Counted from the first letter of the stretch, positions 1 through 10,144 are shown. The stretch is 34,740 bases of DNA from Synechococcaceae bacterium WB9_2_112 (GCA_010027605.1 RGUW01000004.1:1-34740); one strand, 5' to 3'. Notes: generated by a model from the letters alone, not told the origin. A program made the numbers and translations.

Positions 1-1185
1 GCGGTGCGGGTGGCCCGCGCCCATGCCGCCCTGAGCGGCCGCGACACGGTCGAGCCCGAAGACCTGCAGGTCGCCGTGCGCCTGGTGATCGCGCCGCGGG
101 CCCTGCAGCTGCCGCCGCCGGATCCCGAGCAGCCCCTGGAACCGCCGCCGCCACCGCCGCCCCAGGGAGAGCAGCCCCCTGAGGAGCCTGAGCCACCCCA
201 AAACGAGAACGAACCCGACGAGCCCGAAGACGACGAACCGGAAGACGACCGGGACGAACCCGAGACACCCGACGACCAGGCCCCGCCCCAGGTGCCCGAG
301 GAGTTCATGCTCGACCCCGAAGCGGTGGCGATCGACCCCGACCTGCTGCTGTTCGGTGCCGCCAAGGCCCGCAGTGGCGGCAGCGGCAGCCGGGCGGTGG
401 TCTTCAGCGATTCGCGCGGCCGCTACGTGAAACCGATGCTGCCCCGCGGCCCGGTCAAGCGCATCGCCGTTGACGCCACCCTGCGGGCGGCGGCGCCGTA
501 TCAAAAGAGCCGTCGCGAACGCCAACCGCACCGCACGGTGATCGTCGAAGACGGCGACCTGCGGGCCAAGCAGCTGCAACGCAAGGCCGGCGCGCTGGTG
601 ATCTTTTTGGTCGATGCCAGCGGCTCGATGGCGCTCAACCGCATGCAGAGCGCCAAAGGCGCCGTGATTCGCCTGCTGACCGAGGCCTACGAAAACCGCG
701 ACGAGGTGGCCCTGATTCCGTTCAGGGGCGAACAGGCCGAGGTGCTGCTGCCGCCGACCCGCTCGATCACCGCCGCGCGCCGGCGGCTCGAATCGATGCC
801 CTGCGGCGGCGGCTCGCCCCTGGCCCACGGCCTCTCGCAGGCCGCCCGGGTGGGGGCCAATGCGCTGGCCACCGGCGATCTGGGCCAGGTGGTGGTGGTG
901 GCGATCACCGACGGCCGCGGCAACGTGCCGCTGTCGCGCTCGCTGGGTCAGCCGGTGCTCGAGGGCGAGGAGACCCCCGACCTCAAGGAGGAGGTCAAGC
1001 AGGTGGCCGGCAAATACCGGGCCCTGGGCATCAAGCTGCTGGTGATCGACACCGAGCGCAAGTTCATCGGCAGCGGCATGGGCAAGGACCTGGCCGAAGC
1101 CGCCGGCGGCAAGTATGTGCAGCTGCCCAAGGCCAGCGATCAGGCCATTGCCGCCATCGCCATGGAGGCGATCAGCGGGGTTTGA
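1..1185 (+). CDS. chlD: Magnesium chelatase subunit D, C-terminal part (5' truncated by window edge)
   Basis: Frame open from base 1. Pro-rich/acidic linker (PPPPPPP...EDDEPEDD) followed by a VWA/integrin-I domain with a MIDAS-like DASGSM motif and [14 protein letters not shown], as in ChlD/BchD. Confidence 0.93.
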   Translation, partial: AVRVARAHAALSGRDTVEPEDLQVAVRLVIAPRALQLPPPDPEQPLEPPPPPPPQGEQPPEEPEPPQNENEPDEPEDDEPEDDRDEPETPDDQAPPQVPEEFMLDPEAVAIDPDLLLFGAAKARSGGSGSRAVVFSDSRGRYVKPMLPRGPVKRIAVDATLRAAAPYQKSRRERQPHRTVIVEDGDLRAKQLQRKAGALVIFLVDASGSMALNRMQSAKGAVIRLLTEAYENRDEVALIPFRGEQAEVLLPPTRSITAARRRLESMPCGGGSPLAHGLSQAARVGANALATGDLGQVVVVAITDGRGNVPLSRSLGQPVLEGEETPDLKEEVKQVAGKYRALGIKLLVIDTERKFIGSGMGKDLAEAAGGKYVQLPKASDQAIAAIAMEAISGV

Positions 1186-1200
1186 TCGAACCCTGCGGCG

Positions 1201-1926
1201 TCAGGGCTTCCGGGCTGCGGCCCGACCCGGATACAGCTCATCGAAGAACTTGCCCAGGCCGACGGCGACGCTTTTGACGCCGTTCATGAACTGTTCGTCG
1301 CTGGTCAGCTTCTTGACGTCGCCGCCGACAGCATCCCAGCGGGCGGTCAGCTTTTCGGCATTGGCGACGGTGCTCTGCAACTCCGAGAGGGTCTTGGGGT
1401 TGTCGAGAGCGGCGGTCAGATTGCGGATGTGAAGGCTGGTGGCATCAAGGTTGGCAATGATCGGGTTGACCCTGCGCACCGACCCGTCGATGTTGCGCAC
1501 CAGCAGCTGGCCGTCCTTGAGGAACACCGAGGCCTCCTTGGCGGCCCGGTCAAACGTGCGCACGGTGGTGGCGATGTCGGCGACGAGCTTCTGGCGCTCG
1601 GCATCATCGAGCAGGCGCTGCATGCTGCCCAACACACTCTCGAGGCTGGGCGTGGCCTGACCGAGGATCTGGGATCTGGGACAGACCACCAGAGCGTTGT
1701 TGCAACGGGGGTCGCGGGGACCGGCGGTACCAGGGGGCACGGGCTTGCCCAGACTCACCAGGGCGACCTGGGCCGTGCCCCCCAGCAGCGACGCCTGCCC
1801 CACCTTGGCGTAGGTGGGCCTGGCCAGGATCAGGGTGGGATCGGTGATCTCCAGTTCGGCCAGAACCGCCTGCGGTGTGACGCGGATGCTCTGGACGCTG
1901 CCGACCATGACCCCGCGAAAGACCAC
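1201..1926 (-). pseudogene. MlaD/Mce-family lipid-transport substrate-binding subunit, N-terminus missing
   Basis: Translation RGVMVGSVQSIRVTPQAVLAELEITDP...ASLLGGTAQVALVSLGKP is Mce/MlaD-like. The frame can be read back to ARFENAGGLAERSPVVFRG, then hits an in-frame TAG with no start codon and no N-terminal TM segment. The only start is an internal GTG at 1926. Confidence 0.7.
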
Positions 1927-2732
1927 CGGCGATCGCTCGGCCAGCCCGCCGGCATTTTCAAAACGGGCAGACTACCTGTTCTGAACTGCACGACATAGGG
2001 GTTGTCGCAGCTGTGGAACTCGTCGACCGTGCCGCCCCAGCGAAACTTCCCCTCATAGAGCAAGAGCAGTCGCTCCCCAGAGCGCTCGATCGTGCTCATC
2101 ACATGGCTGACGACGACCGAGCTGCCCTGGGCCATTTCGGTGGTGCGCACGATCAGATCCTCGATGCGGGTGCAGGCCACGGGATCCAGGCCTGCGGTGG
2201 GCTCGTCAAACAGCAGCAGGGGCACCTCGTGGTCCTGCTTGGCGGGATCGTCGATCAGCGCCCGGGCGAAGCTGACCCGTTTCTGCATGCCACCGCTGAG
2301 CTGACCGGGATACAGCTCATCGGTGCCGGCCAGGCCCACGGCCTCGAGGGCCTGGGACACCCGCTGGCGGATCTCGGCCTCAGGCAGGCGGCTGTGGCGG
2401 TACAAGAGGAAGCCGACGTTTTCGCGCACCGTCAGCGAACCCAGCAGCGCCGGGTTCTGAAACACCAGGCGCACGTCAGGGGGATGCCGCTGGTCGAGCC
2501 GCAGGTAGGTCTGGGGCACGCCATGGATCCTGAGGTTGCCGCCGGTGGGCAGCTGCAGCCCCGCCAACACCCGCAGAATCGTTGACTTGCCGGCACCCGA
2601 CGGGCCGACCACGACGATCCGCTCACCCGGCTGGATGGTGAGGTTGACCTGATCGAGCACGGGCCTGGATCCCCAGCGCATGGTCAGGTCGACCATTTCG
2701 GCGACGGGCGGCAGGTCGGCCTGGCGAATCAT
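1830..2732 (-). CDS. ABC transporter ATP-binding protein (MlaF-like)
   Basis: Walker A GPSGAGKST, signature LSGGMQKR, Walker B LLLFDEPTAGLD. Likely start ATG at 2732 (MIRQADLPPVAEMVDL). The homologous part ends near QFRTGSL (about 1970); codons beyond that read out of frame through mlaD. Confidence 0.85.
   Translation of the reverse strand: MIRQADLPPVAEMVDLTMRWGSRPVLDQVNLTIQPGERIVVVGPSGAGKSTILRVLAGLQLPTGGNLRIHGVPQTYLRLDQRHPPDVRLVFQNPALLGSLTVRENVGFLLYRHSRLPEAEIRQRVSQALEAVGLAGTDELYPGQLSGGMQKRVSFARALIDDPAKQDHEVPLLLFDEPTAGLDPVACTRIEDLIVRTTEMAQGSSVVVSHVMSTIERSGERLLLLYEGKFRWGGTVDEFHSCDNPYVVQFRTGSLPVLKMPAGWPSDRRWSFAGSWSAASRASASHRRRFWPNWRSPIPP
1929..1936. repeat. HIP1 octamer GCGATCGC (also at 3718-3725, 6999-7006, 18373-18380)
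   Basis: Exact GCGATCGC matches found by eye; the list is not exhaustive. HIP1 is a known over-represented palindrome in many cyanobacteria. Confidence 0.85.
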
Positions 2733-2862
2733 CCGTACAGTTCTGCCGAGATCTGCAGCGTCCCACGCACGGCCCTTGAGCGGCAACGGTCCCAACCACT
2801 CTGCCCGCCGGCCGACGCTGCGTCGCCGGCTGCAGCGCAGCGCCGTTCGCCAACGGGACCTG

Positions 2863-4145
2863 GTGAGCCGTTCACGCCGGGCAGCCCGCTGGCTCAGGCC
2901 CGGCCTGGTGGTCAAGCGCTGGGTGCTCACCTCCGGGCTGGGGCTCGTCATGGCCCTGCTCGGAGCGGCGGTGTGGGCCGACCTCAAACCGATCTACTGG
3001 ATCCTCGAATCGATCAACTGGCTGCTTGCCCAGATCACCCAGGTGATGCCGCGGGGCATCACCGGTCCACTGGTGCTGGTGATCGGCGCCGGCCTGGTGC
3101 TGTGGGGTCAGAGCCGCAGCTTCAGCTCGATTCAGCAGGCCCTTGCCCCTGAGAAGGAGACGCTTCTGGTTGATGCCCTGTTGGCCCATGGACGCCTCAA
3201 CCGGGGGCCGAACATCGTGGCGATCGGCGGTGGCACCGGGCTCTCGACCCTGTTGAGCGGGCTCAAGCGCTACAGCTCCAATCTCACCGCCATCGTCACC
3301 GTGGCCGATGACGGCGGCAGCAGTGGTGTACTGCGCCGTGAGCTGGGCGTGCAGCCACCGGGTGACATCCGCAACTGCCTGGCGGCGCTGGCCAGCGAAG
3401 AGCCCCTGCTGACCCGCCTGTTTCAGTACCGCTTCAAAGCCGGCAGCGGACTCGAGGGACACAGTTTCGGCAACCTGTTTCTCTCGGCCCTGACCGCGAT
3501 CACCGGCAATCTTGAATCGGCGATCACCGCAAGCAGCCGGGTGCTTGCGGTCCAGGGCCAGGTGGTGCCGGCCACCACGGCCGATGTGCGCCTCTGGGCC
3601 GAGCTCGAGAACGGCTCCCGCATCGAGGGCGAGTCGGCCATCGGCAAGGCCACCAGCCCGATCGTGCGGCTGGGCTGCATCCCTGAACGCCCGCCGGCGC
3701 TGCCCCGGGCGATCGAAGCGATCGCCAACGCCGACCTGATCATTCTCGGCCCGGGCAGTCTCTACACCTCACTGCTGCCCAACCTGCTCGTGCCCGAGCT
3801 GGTCACGGCGATCAGCCGCAGCAAGGCGCCGCGGCTGTACATCTGCAACCTGATGACCCAACCCGGCGAGACCGACGGTCTCGATGTGAGCGGCCATCTG
3901 CGTGCGATCGAAGCCCAGCTGGCCACCCTGGGCGTGCAGCAGCGTCTGTTCACAGCGGTGCTCGCCCAGGAGCCCATGGGCCCCAGCGACACCCCCCTGC
4001 TGGAGCGCTACCGCCAGACCGGCGCCGAACCTGTCGACTGCGACGCCAAAGAGCTGGCCTGGCGGTGGCGGTGTTGCGCTTCTACCGACGCCAGCTGCGC
4101 GACCGCGGCGCACACGGGTCCAACCAAGGTTCAGGGAGCCGATGA
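2863..4145 (+). pseudogene. YvcK/CofD-like (gluconeogenesis factor) family protein with a C-terminal deletion and frameshift
   Basis: VAIGGGTGLSTLLSGLKRYSSNLTAIVTVADDGGSSG and GDIRNCLAAL motifs, with N-terminal TM helices. The frame breaks at about 4058; the remaining family C-terminus (LAVAVLRFYRRQLRDRG...) lies in another frame and ends at TGA 4143-4145. The ORF-track end at 4224 is a run-on. Start position uncertain (GTG 2863 is a guess). Confidence 0.75.
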
Positions 4146-4729
4146 ACAGCTCAGATCACCACCTGCCAGGGCGTCTGGCCAGGTTTGTGGCGAAGTTGAA
4201 CGCTCTGCTGGAGACAGAGCCTGACGAAAACACCCTGATCAGCCAAGGAACGGCTCTGTTGACTGAGTTGATCGCAACCGAAGATTGGCTGCCGCCGCAC
4301 TGCACCTGCGCCGGCCCTGATCGCGTCGTCCATCACCTGCTGTATCTCCATCCCGACGACCTCTACAGCGTCGTCAGTTGCGTTTGGGGCCCTGGCCAGA
4401 CAACGCCCATCCACGACCACACGGTCTGGGGATTGATCGGGATGGTGCGTGGAGTGGAGGTGACTCAGCGCCATGGCTTCGACGCGCAAGGTCTGCTCCA
4501 GCCCCTGGGAAGCCCCACCCACTTGCAGGAAGGAACTGTGGATGCGGTCTCGCCCCGGCTCGGAGACATCCACCAGGTGTGGAATGGCGTCGCTGATTCC
4601 AACTCGATCAGCATTCATGTCTATGGGGCCGACATCGGCAAGCGCAACCGGCACGCCTACCTGGAAGATGGGCGGGTGGAGCGGTTTGTCTCGGGCTACG
4701 TCAGTCTGCCGGAGGTCAACAATCAGTAA
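4142..4729 (+). CDS. Cysteine dioxygenase-like cupin protein
   Basis: 196 codons, [12 protein letters not shown]... with [18 protein letters not shown] and GDIHQVWN His motifs typical of CDO_I-type metal-binding cupins. ATGA overlap with the upstream yvcK stop. Confidence 0.85.
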   Translation: MNSSDHHLPGRLARFVAKLNALLETEPDENTLISQGTALLTELIATEDWLPPHCTCAGPDRVVHHLLYLHPDDLYSVVSCVWGPGQTTPIHDHTVWGLIGMVRGVEVTQRHGFDAQGLLQPLGSPTHLQEGTVDAVSPRLGDIHQVWNGVADSNSISIHVYGADIGKRNRHAYLEDGRVERFVSGYVSLPEVNNQ

Positions 4730-5319
4730 GCGTCCTGCATCTCGTAGAAATCGGGCTGCACATAGTCTTTGCGCAGCGGATAACCCTTCCAGTCTTCGGG
4801 CATCAGCAGGCGCTTGGGATGGGGGTGCCCCTCGAACTGAATGCCGTACATGTCGAAGGTCTCACGCTCCTGCCAGTCGGCACCGCGAAACAGGCCATAG
4901 AGGCTGGGGATCGTCAGATCACCATCGCGAGGCAGGAAGACCTTGAGGCGCACCTCTTCGGGCTTCACATCAGCCGGCAGGTGCTGGGTGGCGCCGGCCC
5001 GATCGGCCAGGGCCGCCAGCTTCACCAGGTGATAGAAGCTCACCAGATTGCCCCCAGGCCCTTCGTCGTAGCCGCCCTGGCATTGCAGGTAATCAAAGCC
5101 CCAGGCCTTGAGGGCCGTGGCGATCACCGGCAGAAACACCGGCTCCACGCCGATCACCTCGACACCGAGGTGATCGGCAGGCAGCACCGCATGGCCAAAG
5201 CCCTGACTGGTGAGCCACTGACTCACGGGTCCGGGCTGGGGAGCCAATGGCTGGTCGGATTGCTGCGCAGAGTCTTTGGCTGCTGAATCTGGCGCGACGG
5301 AATCTTGAGCTTCTGGCAT
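4723..5319 (-). CDS. ndhJ: NAD(P)H-quinone oxidoreductase subunit J
   Basis: [51 protein letters not shown] is the NdhJ/30-kDa subunit signature. Confidence 0.96.
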   Translation of the reverse strand: MPEAQDSVAPDSAAKDSAQQSDQPLAPQPGPVSQWLTSQGFGHAVLPADHLGVEVIGVEPVFLPVIATALKAWGFDYLQCQGGYDEGPGGNLVSFYHLVKLAALADRAGATQHLPADVKPEEVRLKVFLPRDGDLTIPSLYGLFRGADWQERETFDMYGIQFEGHPHPKRLLMPEDWKGYPLRKDYVQPDFYEMQDAY

Positions 5320-5336
5320 GGCGATCGAAAGTGGCG

Positions 5337-6077
5337 TCAGGCTTGGGAGGCGTCGGCGGCGACCACAGCTGGCACGGAAGCAGCAGCGCCCAGGGGCAGT
5401 GAGGCAGCGGCGGCCAGGGCCTTGCGCTGGGTTTCAGCCTCGAGGTAGGCGCCGGTCACGATCGGCTCAACCGCCTTCATCTGGTGCGGCACCGTGCAGT
5501 AGCGGTGGGTGGGCTGCAGATTGCCACGCTCGGCCAGCGCCTCATTGCCCACCTTCTTGCGCAGCTTGATCACCGCATCAAAGATCGCCTCGGGTCTGGG
5601 CGGGCAGCCGGGCAGATAGAGATCAACCGGAATGAGTTTGTCGACACCACGAACGGCCGTGGTCGAGTCGGCGCTGAACATGCCACCGGTGATCGTGCAG
5701 GCGCCCATGGCGATCACGTACTTGGGCTCGGGCATCTGCTCATAGAGCCGCACCAGCGCGGGCGCCATCTTCATGGTGACCGTGCCGGCCACGATCAGCA
5801 GGTCGGCCTGACGAGGGCTGGAACGGGGCACCAGGCCAAAGCGGTCAAAGTCGAAACGCGAACCGATCAGAGCAGCAAACTCAATGAAGCAGCAGGCCGT
5901 GCCGTAGAGCAGGGGCCAGAGGCTGCTCAGCCGTGCCCAGTTGTGCAGGTCATCGAGGGTGGTGAGGATCACGTTCTCGGAGAGATCCGAGGTGACCTTG
6001 GGGGCACCCACGGGGCTGCAACTGGCTTCGCGCAGGTCGCGCAGGGCGTTGATGCTGGGAGAAGGGGTCTGGGTCAT
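5337..6077 (-). CDS. ndhK: NAD(P)H-quinone oxidoreductase subunit K
   Basis: [17 protein letters not shown]...[12 protein letters not shown]...[15 protein letters not shown], the Fe-S (N2) cluster motifs. ATG at 6077. Confidence 0.96.
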   Translation of the reverse strand: MTQTPSPSINALRDLREASCSPVGAPKVTSDLSENVILTTLDDLHNWARLSSLWPLLYGTACCFIEFAALIGSRFDFDRFGLVPRSSPRQADLLIVAGTVTMKMAPALVRLYEQMPEPKYVIAMGACTITGGMFSADSTTAVRGVDKLIPVDLYLPGCPPRPEAIFDAVIKLRKKVGNEALAERGNLQPTHRYCTVPHQMKAVEPIVTGAYLEAETQRKALAAAASLPLGAAASVPAVVAADASQA

Positions 6078-6090
6078 GGTCGACGTGGCG

Positions 6091-6453
6091 TCAGCTCCAC
6101 TCGAGGGCACCCTTGCGCCAGGCGTAGGCCAGGGCGACCACCAGGATGGCGATGAAGATCAGGGCCTCGATGAAGGCCAGCAGGCCCAGGCGATGGAAAG
6201 CAACCGCCCAGGGATAGAGAAAGACGGTCTCGACATCGAAGATGACGAAGACCAGCGCAAACATGTAGTAGCGGATGTTGAACTGAATCCAGGCGCCGCC
6301 GATCGGCTCCATCCCTGATTCATAGGTGAGCTCGCGCTCGCCCCCGCGGCTCCTGGGTGACAGCAGCTTGTTGGTCACCAGCGCCAGCACCGGCACGGCA
6401 GCCGAAATCAACAGGAAGCCCAGAAAGGCGTCGTAACCAGAAAGGGCAAACAT
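6091..6453 (-). CDS. ndhC: NAD(P)H-quinone oxidoreductase subunit 3
   Basis: 120 aa with [41 protein letters not shown], a canonical NdhC motif. Confidence 0.97.
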   Translation of the reverse strand: MFALSGYDAFLGFLLISAAVPVLALVTNKLLSPRSRGGERELTYESGMEPIGGAWIQFNIRYYMFALVFVIFDVETVFLYPWAVAFHRLGLLAFIEALIFIAILVVALAYAWRKGALEWS

Positions 6454-6489
6454 CCGGACGAAGCCCGCGTGGGGCGCAGTCTGGCACCC

Positions 6490-6532
6490 CTGACCCCGAA
6501 GTTGGGTGCGGGGTCAGCCACGGGGTCAGCCA
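6490..6532. repeat. Inverted repeat plus 12-bp tandem repeat between divergent ndhC and rubredoxin gene
   Basis: CTGACCCCG (6490-6498)/CGGGGTCAG (6509-6517) form a 9-bp stem with a 10-nt loop. CGGGGTCAGCCA is perfectly duplicated at 6509-6520 and 6521-6532. Confidence 0.85.
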
Positions 6533-6599
6533 CAGGGCTGCAACAGCTGGTTGTCTGCACCTGCTGGATAGAGTTCTGCCCACCGCAGGCCCGGCAGGG

Positions 6600-7037
6600 A
6601 TGAGCAGCGACACCCAGGCCGATCTCCCATCGGCCGATCTCCCGCCCGAGACTCCTGAGCAGGCGCCGCCTGACCCCGCAGTGGCCGGGGCAGAGGCTGT
6701 CAAGGCCGAAGAAGCTGACGATCTCGACAGCCATCGCTTCGAATGCCGCAGTTGCGGCTTCGTCTATGACCCGGGTGAAGGCGTCAGGAAGCTGGCCATC
6801 GAACCGGGGACGCCGTTTCTTGCACTGGATGCCGCCACATTCCGCTGCCCGGTCTGCCGCAGCAGGGTGGGTGCCTTCAAGGACATCGGCCCCCGCAACA
6901 AGCCCAGTGGCTTTGAGGAGAACCTCAACTATGGCCTCGGGGTCAACCGGCTCACACCCGGCCAGAAAAATGTGCTGATCTTCGGGGGCTTCGCCCTGGC
7001 GATCGCCTTCTTCCTTTCGCTGTATTCCCTGCGTTGA
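6600..7037 (+). CDS. rubA: Membrane-anchored rubredoxin (photosystem assembly)
   Basis: Rubredoxin CxxC pairs (CRSCGFVYDPGEG...FRCPVCRS) and a C-terminal TM helix (NVLIFGGFALAIAFFLSLYSLR), directly upstream of ycf48-psbEFLJ as is typical in cyanobacteria. Confidence 0.93.
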   Translation: MSSDTQADLPSADLPPETPEQAPPDPAVAGAEAVKAEEADDLDSHRFECRSCGFVYDPGEGVRKLAIEPGTPFLALDAATFRCPVCRSRVGAFKDIGPRNKPSGFEENLNYGLGVNRLTPGQKNVLIFGGFALAIAFFLSLYSLR

Positions 7038-8074
7038 GCATCACCGTGACCTCATCCGTTCTGAACCGCCTGCGTTCCCTGAGCAGCCTGCTGAGGCCTC
7101 TGCTGAGCCTCGCGGTCTGTGTGGTGCTGAGCTTCGGCCTCAGCGGCTGCGTCACCACCGGGCTGCCCGTGGCGGCCACCAGCCCCTGGCAACCGGTGCC
7201 CCTCGACACGAAGTCGAACCCGCTCGATGTGGCGTTCACCGACAGTCGCCACGGCTTTCTGGTGGGCAGCAACCGCCTGATCGAAGAGACCGACGACGGC
7301 GGTGCGAGCTGGGCCCCCCGGGCGCTCGACCTCCCGGATGAGGAGAACTTCCGCCTGATCAGCATCGACTTCAAGGGCAATGAGGGCTGGATCGCAGGTC
7401 AGCCTGGTCTGCTCCTGCACAGCACCGACGGCGGTCAGAACTGGAGCCGCCTGCTGCTCGACACCAAGCTCCCCGGCGAGCCCTACCTGATCACCGCCCT
7501 GGGCAGCGGGACGGCCGAACTGGCCACCAACGTCGGTGCGGTGTATCAGACCAACGACGGCGGCAGCAGCTGGCAGGCCAAGGTCACCGATGCCGCCGGC
7601 TCGGTGCGCGACCTGCGCCGTGATGAGGCCGGCCGTTATGTGAGCGTCAGCAGCCTCGGCAACTTCTTCGCCACCTGGGAGCCCGGCCAGGAGACCTGGC
7701 AGGTGCATCAGCGGGTGAGCAGCCAGCGTCTGCAGACGATCGGCTTCCAGCCCAATGGCCCGCTGTGGATGGTGGCCCGCGGGGCCCAGATCCGGTTCAA
7801 CAGCGATGCTGCCGATCCCGAGTCCTGGGGCAAGGCGATCATTCCGATCACCAATGGTTATGGCTACCTCGACATGGCCTGGGATCCTGCTGGCACCATC
7901 TGGGCCGGGGGTGGCAGCGGCACCCTGCTGAGCAGCGCCGACGGTGGCAAGACCTGGCAGAAGGACCCGGTCGGATCCCAGGAACCCTCGAACCTCACCC
8001 GCTTCGTCTTCACCGACGACGGCAAGGGCTTCGTCCTGGGCGAGCGGGGCTCCCTGTTGCGCTGGGTCGGCTGA
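7034..8074 (+). CDS. ycf48: Photosystem II assembly lipoprotein Ycf48/HCF136
   Basis: Lipobox-like LSGCV after signal helix, with repeated STDGGQNWSR/TNDGGSSWQA/SADGGKTWQK beta-propeller motifs. TTG start at 7034 overlaps the rubA stop; GTG at 7046 is an alternative. Confidence 0.93.
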   Translation: MSITVTSSVLNRLRSLSSLLRPLLSLAVCVVLSFGLSGCVTTGLPVAATSPWQPVPLDTKSNPLDVAFTDSRHGFLVGSNRLIEETDDGGASWAPRALDLPDEENFRLISIDFKGNEGWIAGQPGLLLHSTDGGQNWSRLLLDTKLPGEPYLITALGSGTAELATNVGAVYQTNDGGSSWQAKVTDAAGSVRDLRRDEAGRYVSVSSLGNFFATWEPGQETWQVHQRVSSQRLQTIGFQPNGPLWMVARGAQIRFNSDAADPESWGKAIIPITNGYGYLDMAWDPAGTIWAGGGSGTLLSSADGGKTWQKDPVGSQEPSNLTRFVFTDDGKGFVLGERGSLLRWVG

Positions 8075-8175
8075 GCCCACTGGGCAGCCCCACCAACTTC
8101 TGTTACCAAGGCCGCCTGTCGCTCCCGGCGCCCGGAGCCCGACCCCTAGGATCACCGAGCTGAACGCTTGGTGCC

Positions 8176-8424
8176 ATGGCTGCCGGCTCTACGGGTGAAC
8201 GTCCGTTCTTTGAAATCATCACCAGCATTCGCTACTGGGTGATCCACGCGGTGACCCTGCCTGCGATCTTCCTGGCTGGTTTTCTGTTTGTGTCCACTGG
8301 ACTGGCCTACGACGCTTTCGGCACGCCGCGGCCGGATGCCTATTTCCAGGCCAGCGAGAGCAAGGCACCTGTGGTGAGCCAGCGCTACGACGCCAAGTCG
8401 TCCCTTGATCTGCGCCTGCAATAA
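8176..8424 (+). CDS. psbE: Cytochrome b559 subunit alpha
   Basis: [53 protein letters not shown]. Confidence 0.98.
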   Translation: MAAGSTGERPFFEIITSIRYWVIHAVTLPAIFLAGFLFVSTGLAYDAFGTPRPDAYFQASESKAPVVSQRYDAKSSLDLRLQ

Positions 8425-8429
8425 ACGCC

Positions 8430-8567
8430 ATGACCCAGACTCCTGCCCCCACCACGCCGCGCAACTACCCGATCTTCACGGTGCGCTGGCTGTCGATTCA
8501 CGCCCTCGGCGTTCCCACGGTCTTCTTCCTGGGCGCCCTGGCCGCGATGCAGTTCATCCGTCGCTGA
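8430..8567 (+). CDS. psbF: Cytochrome b559 subunit beta
   Basis: Direct translation of ATG 8430: [45 protein letters not shown]. Not in the ORF track because it is short. Confidence 0.97.
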   Translation: MTQTPAPTTPRNYPIFTVRWLSIHALGVPTVFFLGALAAMQFIRR

Positions 8568-8584
8568 CTTCCTGATCGCCTGCC

Positions 8585-8704
8585 ATGCAACGCAATCCAA
8601 ACCCCAACAACCTGCCGGTTGAACTCAACCGCACCAGCCTGTACCTGGGTCTGCTGCTGGTGTTCGTGACCGGCGTGCTGTTCTCCAGTTACTTCTTCAA
8701 CTGA
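8585..8704 (+). CDS. psbL: Photosystem II protein L
   Basis: [39 protein letters not shown], near-invariant PsbL. Confidence 0.97.
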   Translation: MQRNPNPNNLPVELNRTSLYLGLLLVFVTGVLFSSYFFN

Positions 8705-8720
8705 TCCGGAGGCATCCCGA

Positions 8721-8921
8721 ATGAGCGGCAAGAAATCCAACCTGCCTGACGGCCGGATCCCCGACCGCCTTCCCGACGGACGCCCGGCTGTTGCCTGGCG
8801 CTCCCGCTGGACCGAAGGCGTGCTTCCCCTGTGGCTGGTCGCCACTGCCGGTGGCATGGCCGTGATCTTTGTGGTCGGCCTGTTCTTCTACGGCTCCTAT
8901 GTGGGCGTCGGTTCGGCCTGA
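8721..8921 (+). CDS. psbJ: Photosystem II protein J
   Basis: Follows psbEFL. ...[56 protein letters not shown]. Confidence 0.95.
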   Translation: MSGKKSNLPDGRIPDRLPDGRPAVAWRSRWTEGVLPLWLVATAGGMAVIFVVGLFFYGSYVGVGSA

Positions 8922-8956
8922 TCGGTCAGCAACAAACGGGCCATGAGGCAATCTCA

Positions 8957-8982
8957 GCGGAGCCGCATGGCTCCGCTTTTTT
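8957..8982 (+). terminator. Rho-independent terminator after psbEFLJ
   Basis: GCGGAGCC-GCAT-GGCTCCGC perfect 8-bp GC-rich stem followed by TTTTTT. Confidence 0.85.
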
Positions 8983-9049
8983 GTTGGCCGGAAGTCCTTC
9001 GGCGCAGGGGCTCGACCCGGCTGGAGCAGGCGATCTCAGCCGCACAGAG

Positions 9050-10072
9050 CTAGACGGCGACCCAGCCCCTGTACCAGGCGGCGAAGCGGGCGACGCCGGT
9101 CTCGATCGGGGTGCTGAGGCGGTCGCCGATCCAGGCCTCGAGGCGCGTGATGTCAGCGGCGGTGTCCCGTACATCACCGCTCTGAAGGGGTTCAAAGTCT
9201 TTGATGGCGCGCACGCCCAGGGCGTCTTCGAGCAACGCAATGAAGTGCAGCAGCGGCACCGGCTGGGCGTTGCCGATGTTGAACAGCCGGTGGGGGGCCG
9301 CTGCGCAGGCCGGGCCAGGATCCAGCGGATCAAAGGCGGGATCAGCGGTGGCCGGCTTGGCGAGACAGCGGAGCACCCCATCGACGATGTCGTCGATGTA
9401 GGTGAAATCGCGCTGCATCTCCCCCTGGTTGAACACCCGGATGGGCTCGCCGGCGAGCATGGCGCGGGCAAACAGCATCGGGGCCATGTCGGGCCGGCCC
9501 CAGGGGCCGTACACGGTGAAGAAGCGCAGACCCGTCGCCGGCATCCCGTAGAGATGGCTGTAGGCGTGGGCCATCAGCTCATTGGCCTTCTTGGTGGCCG
9601 CATACAGGCTCACCGGGTGGTTGACCGGCTGGTCCTCGCTGAAGGGCAGGGTGCGGTTGCCGCCATACACCGAGCTGCTGGAGGCGTAAACGAGATGCTC
9701 GACCCTGTGATGGCGGCAGCCTTCCAGCACATGGCCAAAACCCACCAGATTGCTCTGGATGTAGGCGGCGGGGTTCTCAAGCGAATGACGCACCCCAGGC
9801 TGGGCAGCCAGATGCACCACGGCGCGGGGCCGCACGCGGTCAAACAGGGCCGCGAGGGCCTCAGCGTCGACCAGATCGAGCGCTTCAAAACCGAACCGTT
9901 CGCCCCCCGCCGCCGCCACCAGGGCCAGGCGGGCACGCTTGAGGGCAGGGTCGTAATAGGGGTTGAGATTGTCGAGCCCAAAGACCCGCTCGCCGCGGGC
10001 CAACAGCGCCTGGGCCACGGCCGCGCCGATGAAGCCGGCAACACCCGTGACCAGAATCGGTCTGGGCTCCAT
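9050..10072 (-). CDS. NAD-dependent epimerase, UDP-glucuronate 4-epimerase-like
   Basis: SDR fold MEPRPILVTGVAGFIGAAVAQ, YAATKKANELMAHAYSHLYGMPATGLRFFTVYGPWGRPDMA, QRDFTYIDDIVDG; typical of GAE/WbnF-like epimerases. Confidence 0.87.
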   Translation of the reverse strand: MEPRPILVTGVAGFIGAAVAQALLARGERVFGLDNLNPYYDPALKRARLALVAAAGGERFGFEALDLVDAEALAALFDRVRPRAVVHLAAQPGVRHSLENPAAYIQSNLVGFGHVLEGCRHHRVEHLVYASSSSVYGGNRTLPFSEDQPVNHPVSLYAATKKANELMAHAYSHLYGMPATGLRFFTVYGPWGRPDMAPMLFARAMLAGEPIRVFNQGEMQRDFTYIDDIVDGVLRCLAKPATADPAFDPLDPGPACAAAPHRLFNIGNAQPVPLLHFIALLEDALGVRAIKDFEPLQSGDVRDTAADITRLEAWIGDRLSTPIETGVARFAAWYRGWVAV

Positions 10073-10144
10073 GGGGTTTGTGCTGTTCGTCAGAGTGGAT
10101 GGCGCCCAGTGTGGAACGGCGCCGGTGAGACCTAGCGTCGCGCC

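Noticed and set aside
25-400. Poly-Pro and acidic repeats as a novel domain
   Set aside because: This is the known Pro-rich/acidic linker of ChlD/BchD.
7052-8155. 367-aa minus-strand ORF antisense to ycf48
   Set aside because: Shadow ORF of a GC-rich coding strand; the translation has no family-like motifs and the plus strand encodes clear Ycf48.
8831-10135. 434-aa plus-strand ORF over the epimerase gene
   Set aside because: Antisense shadow of the convincing minus-strand epimerase; biased H/G/Q/R composition.
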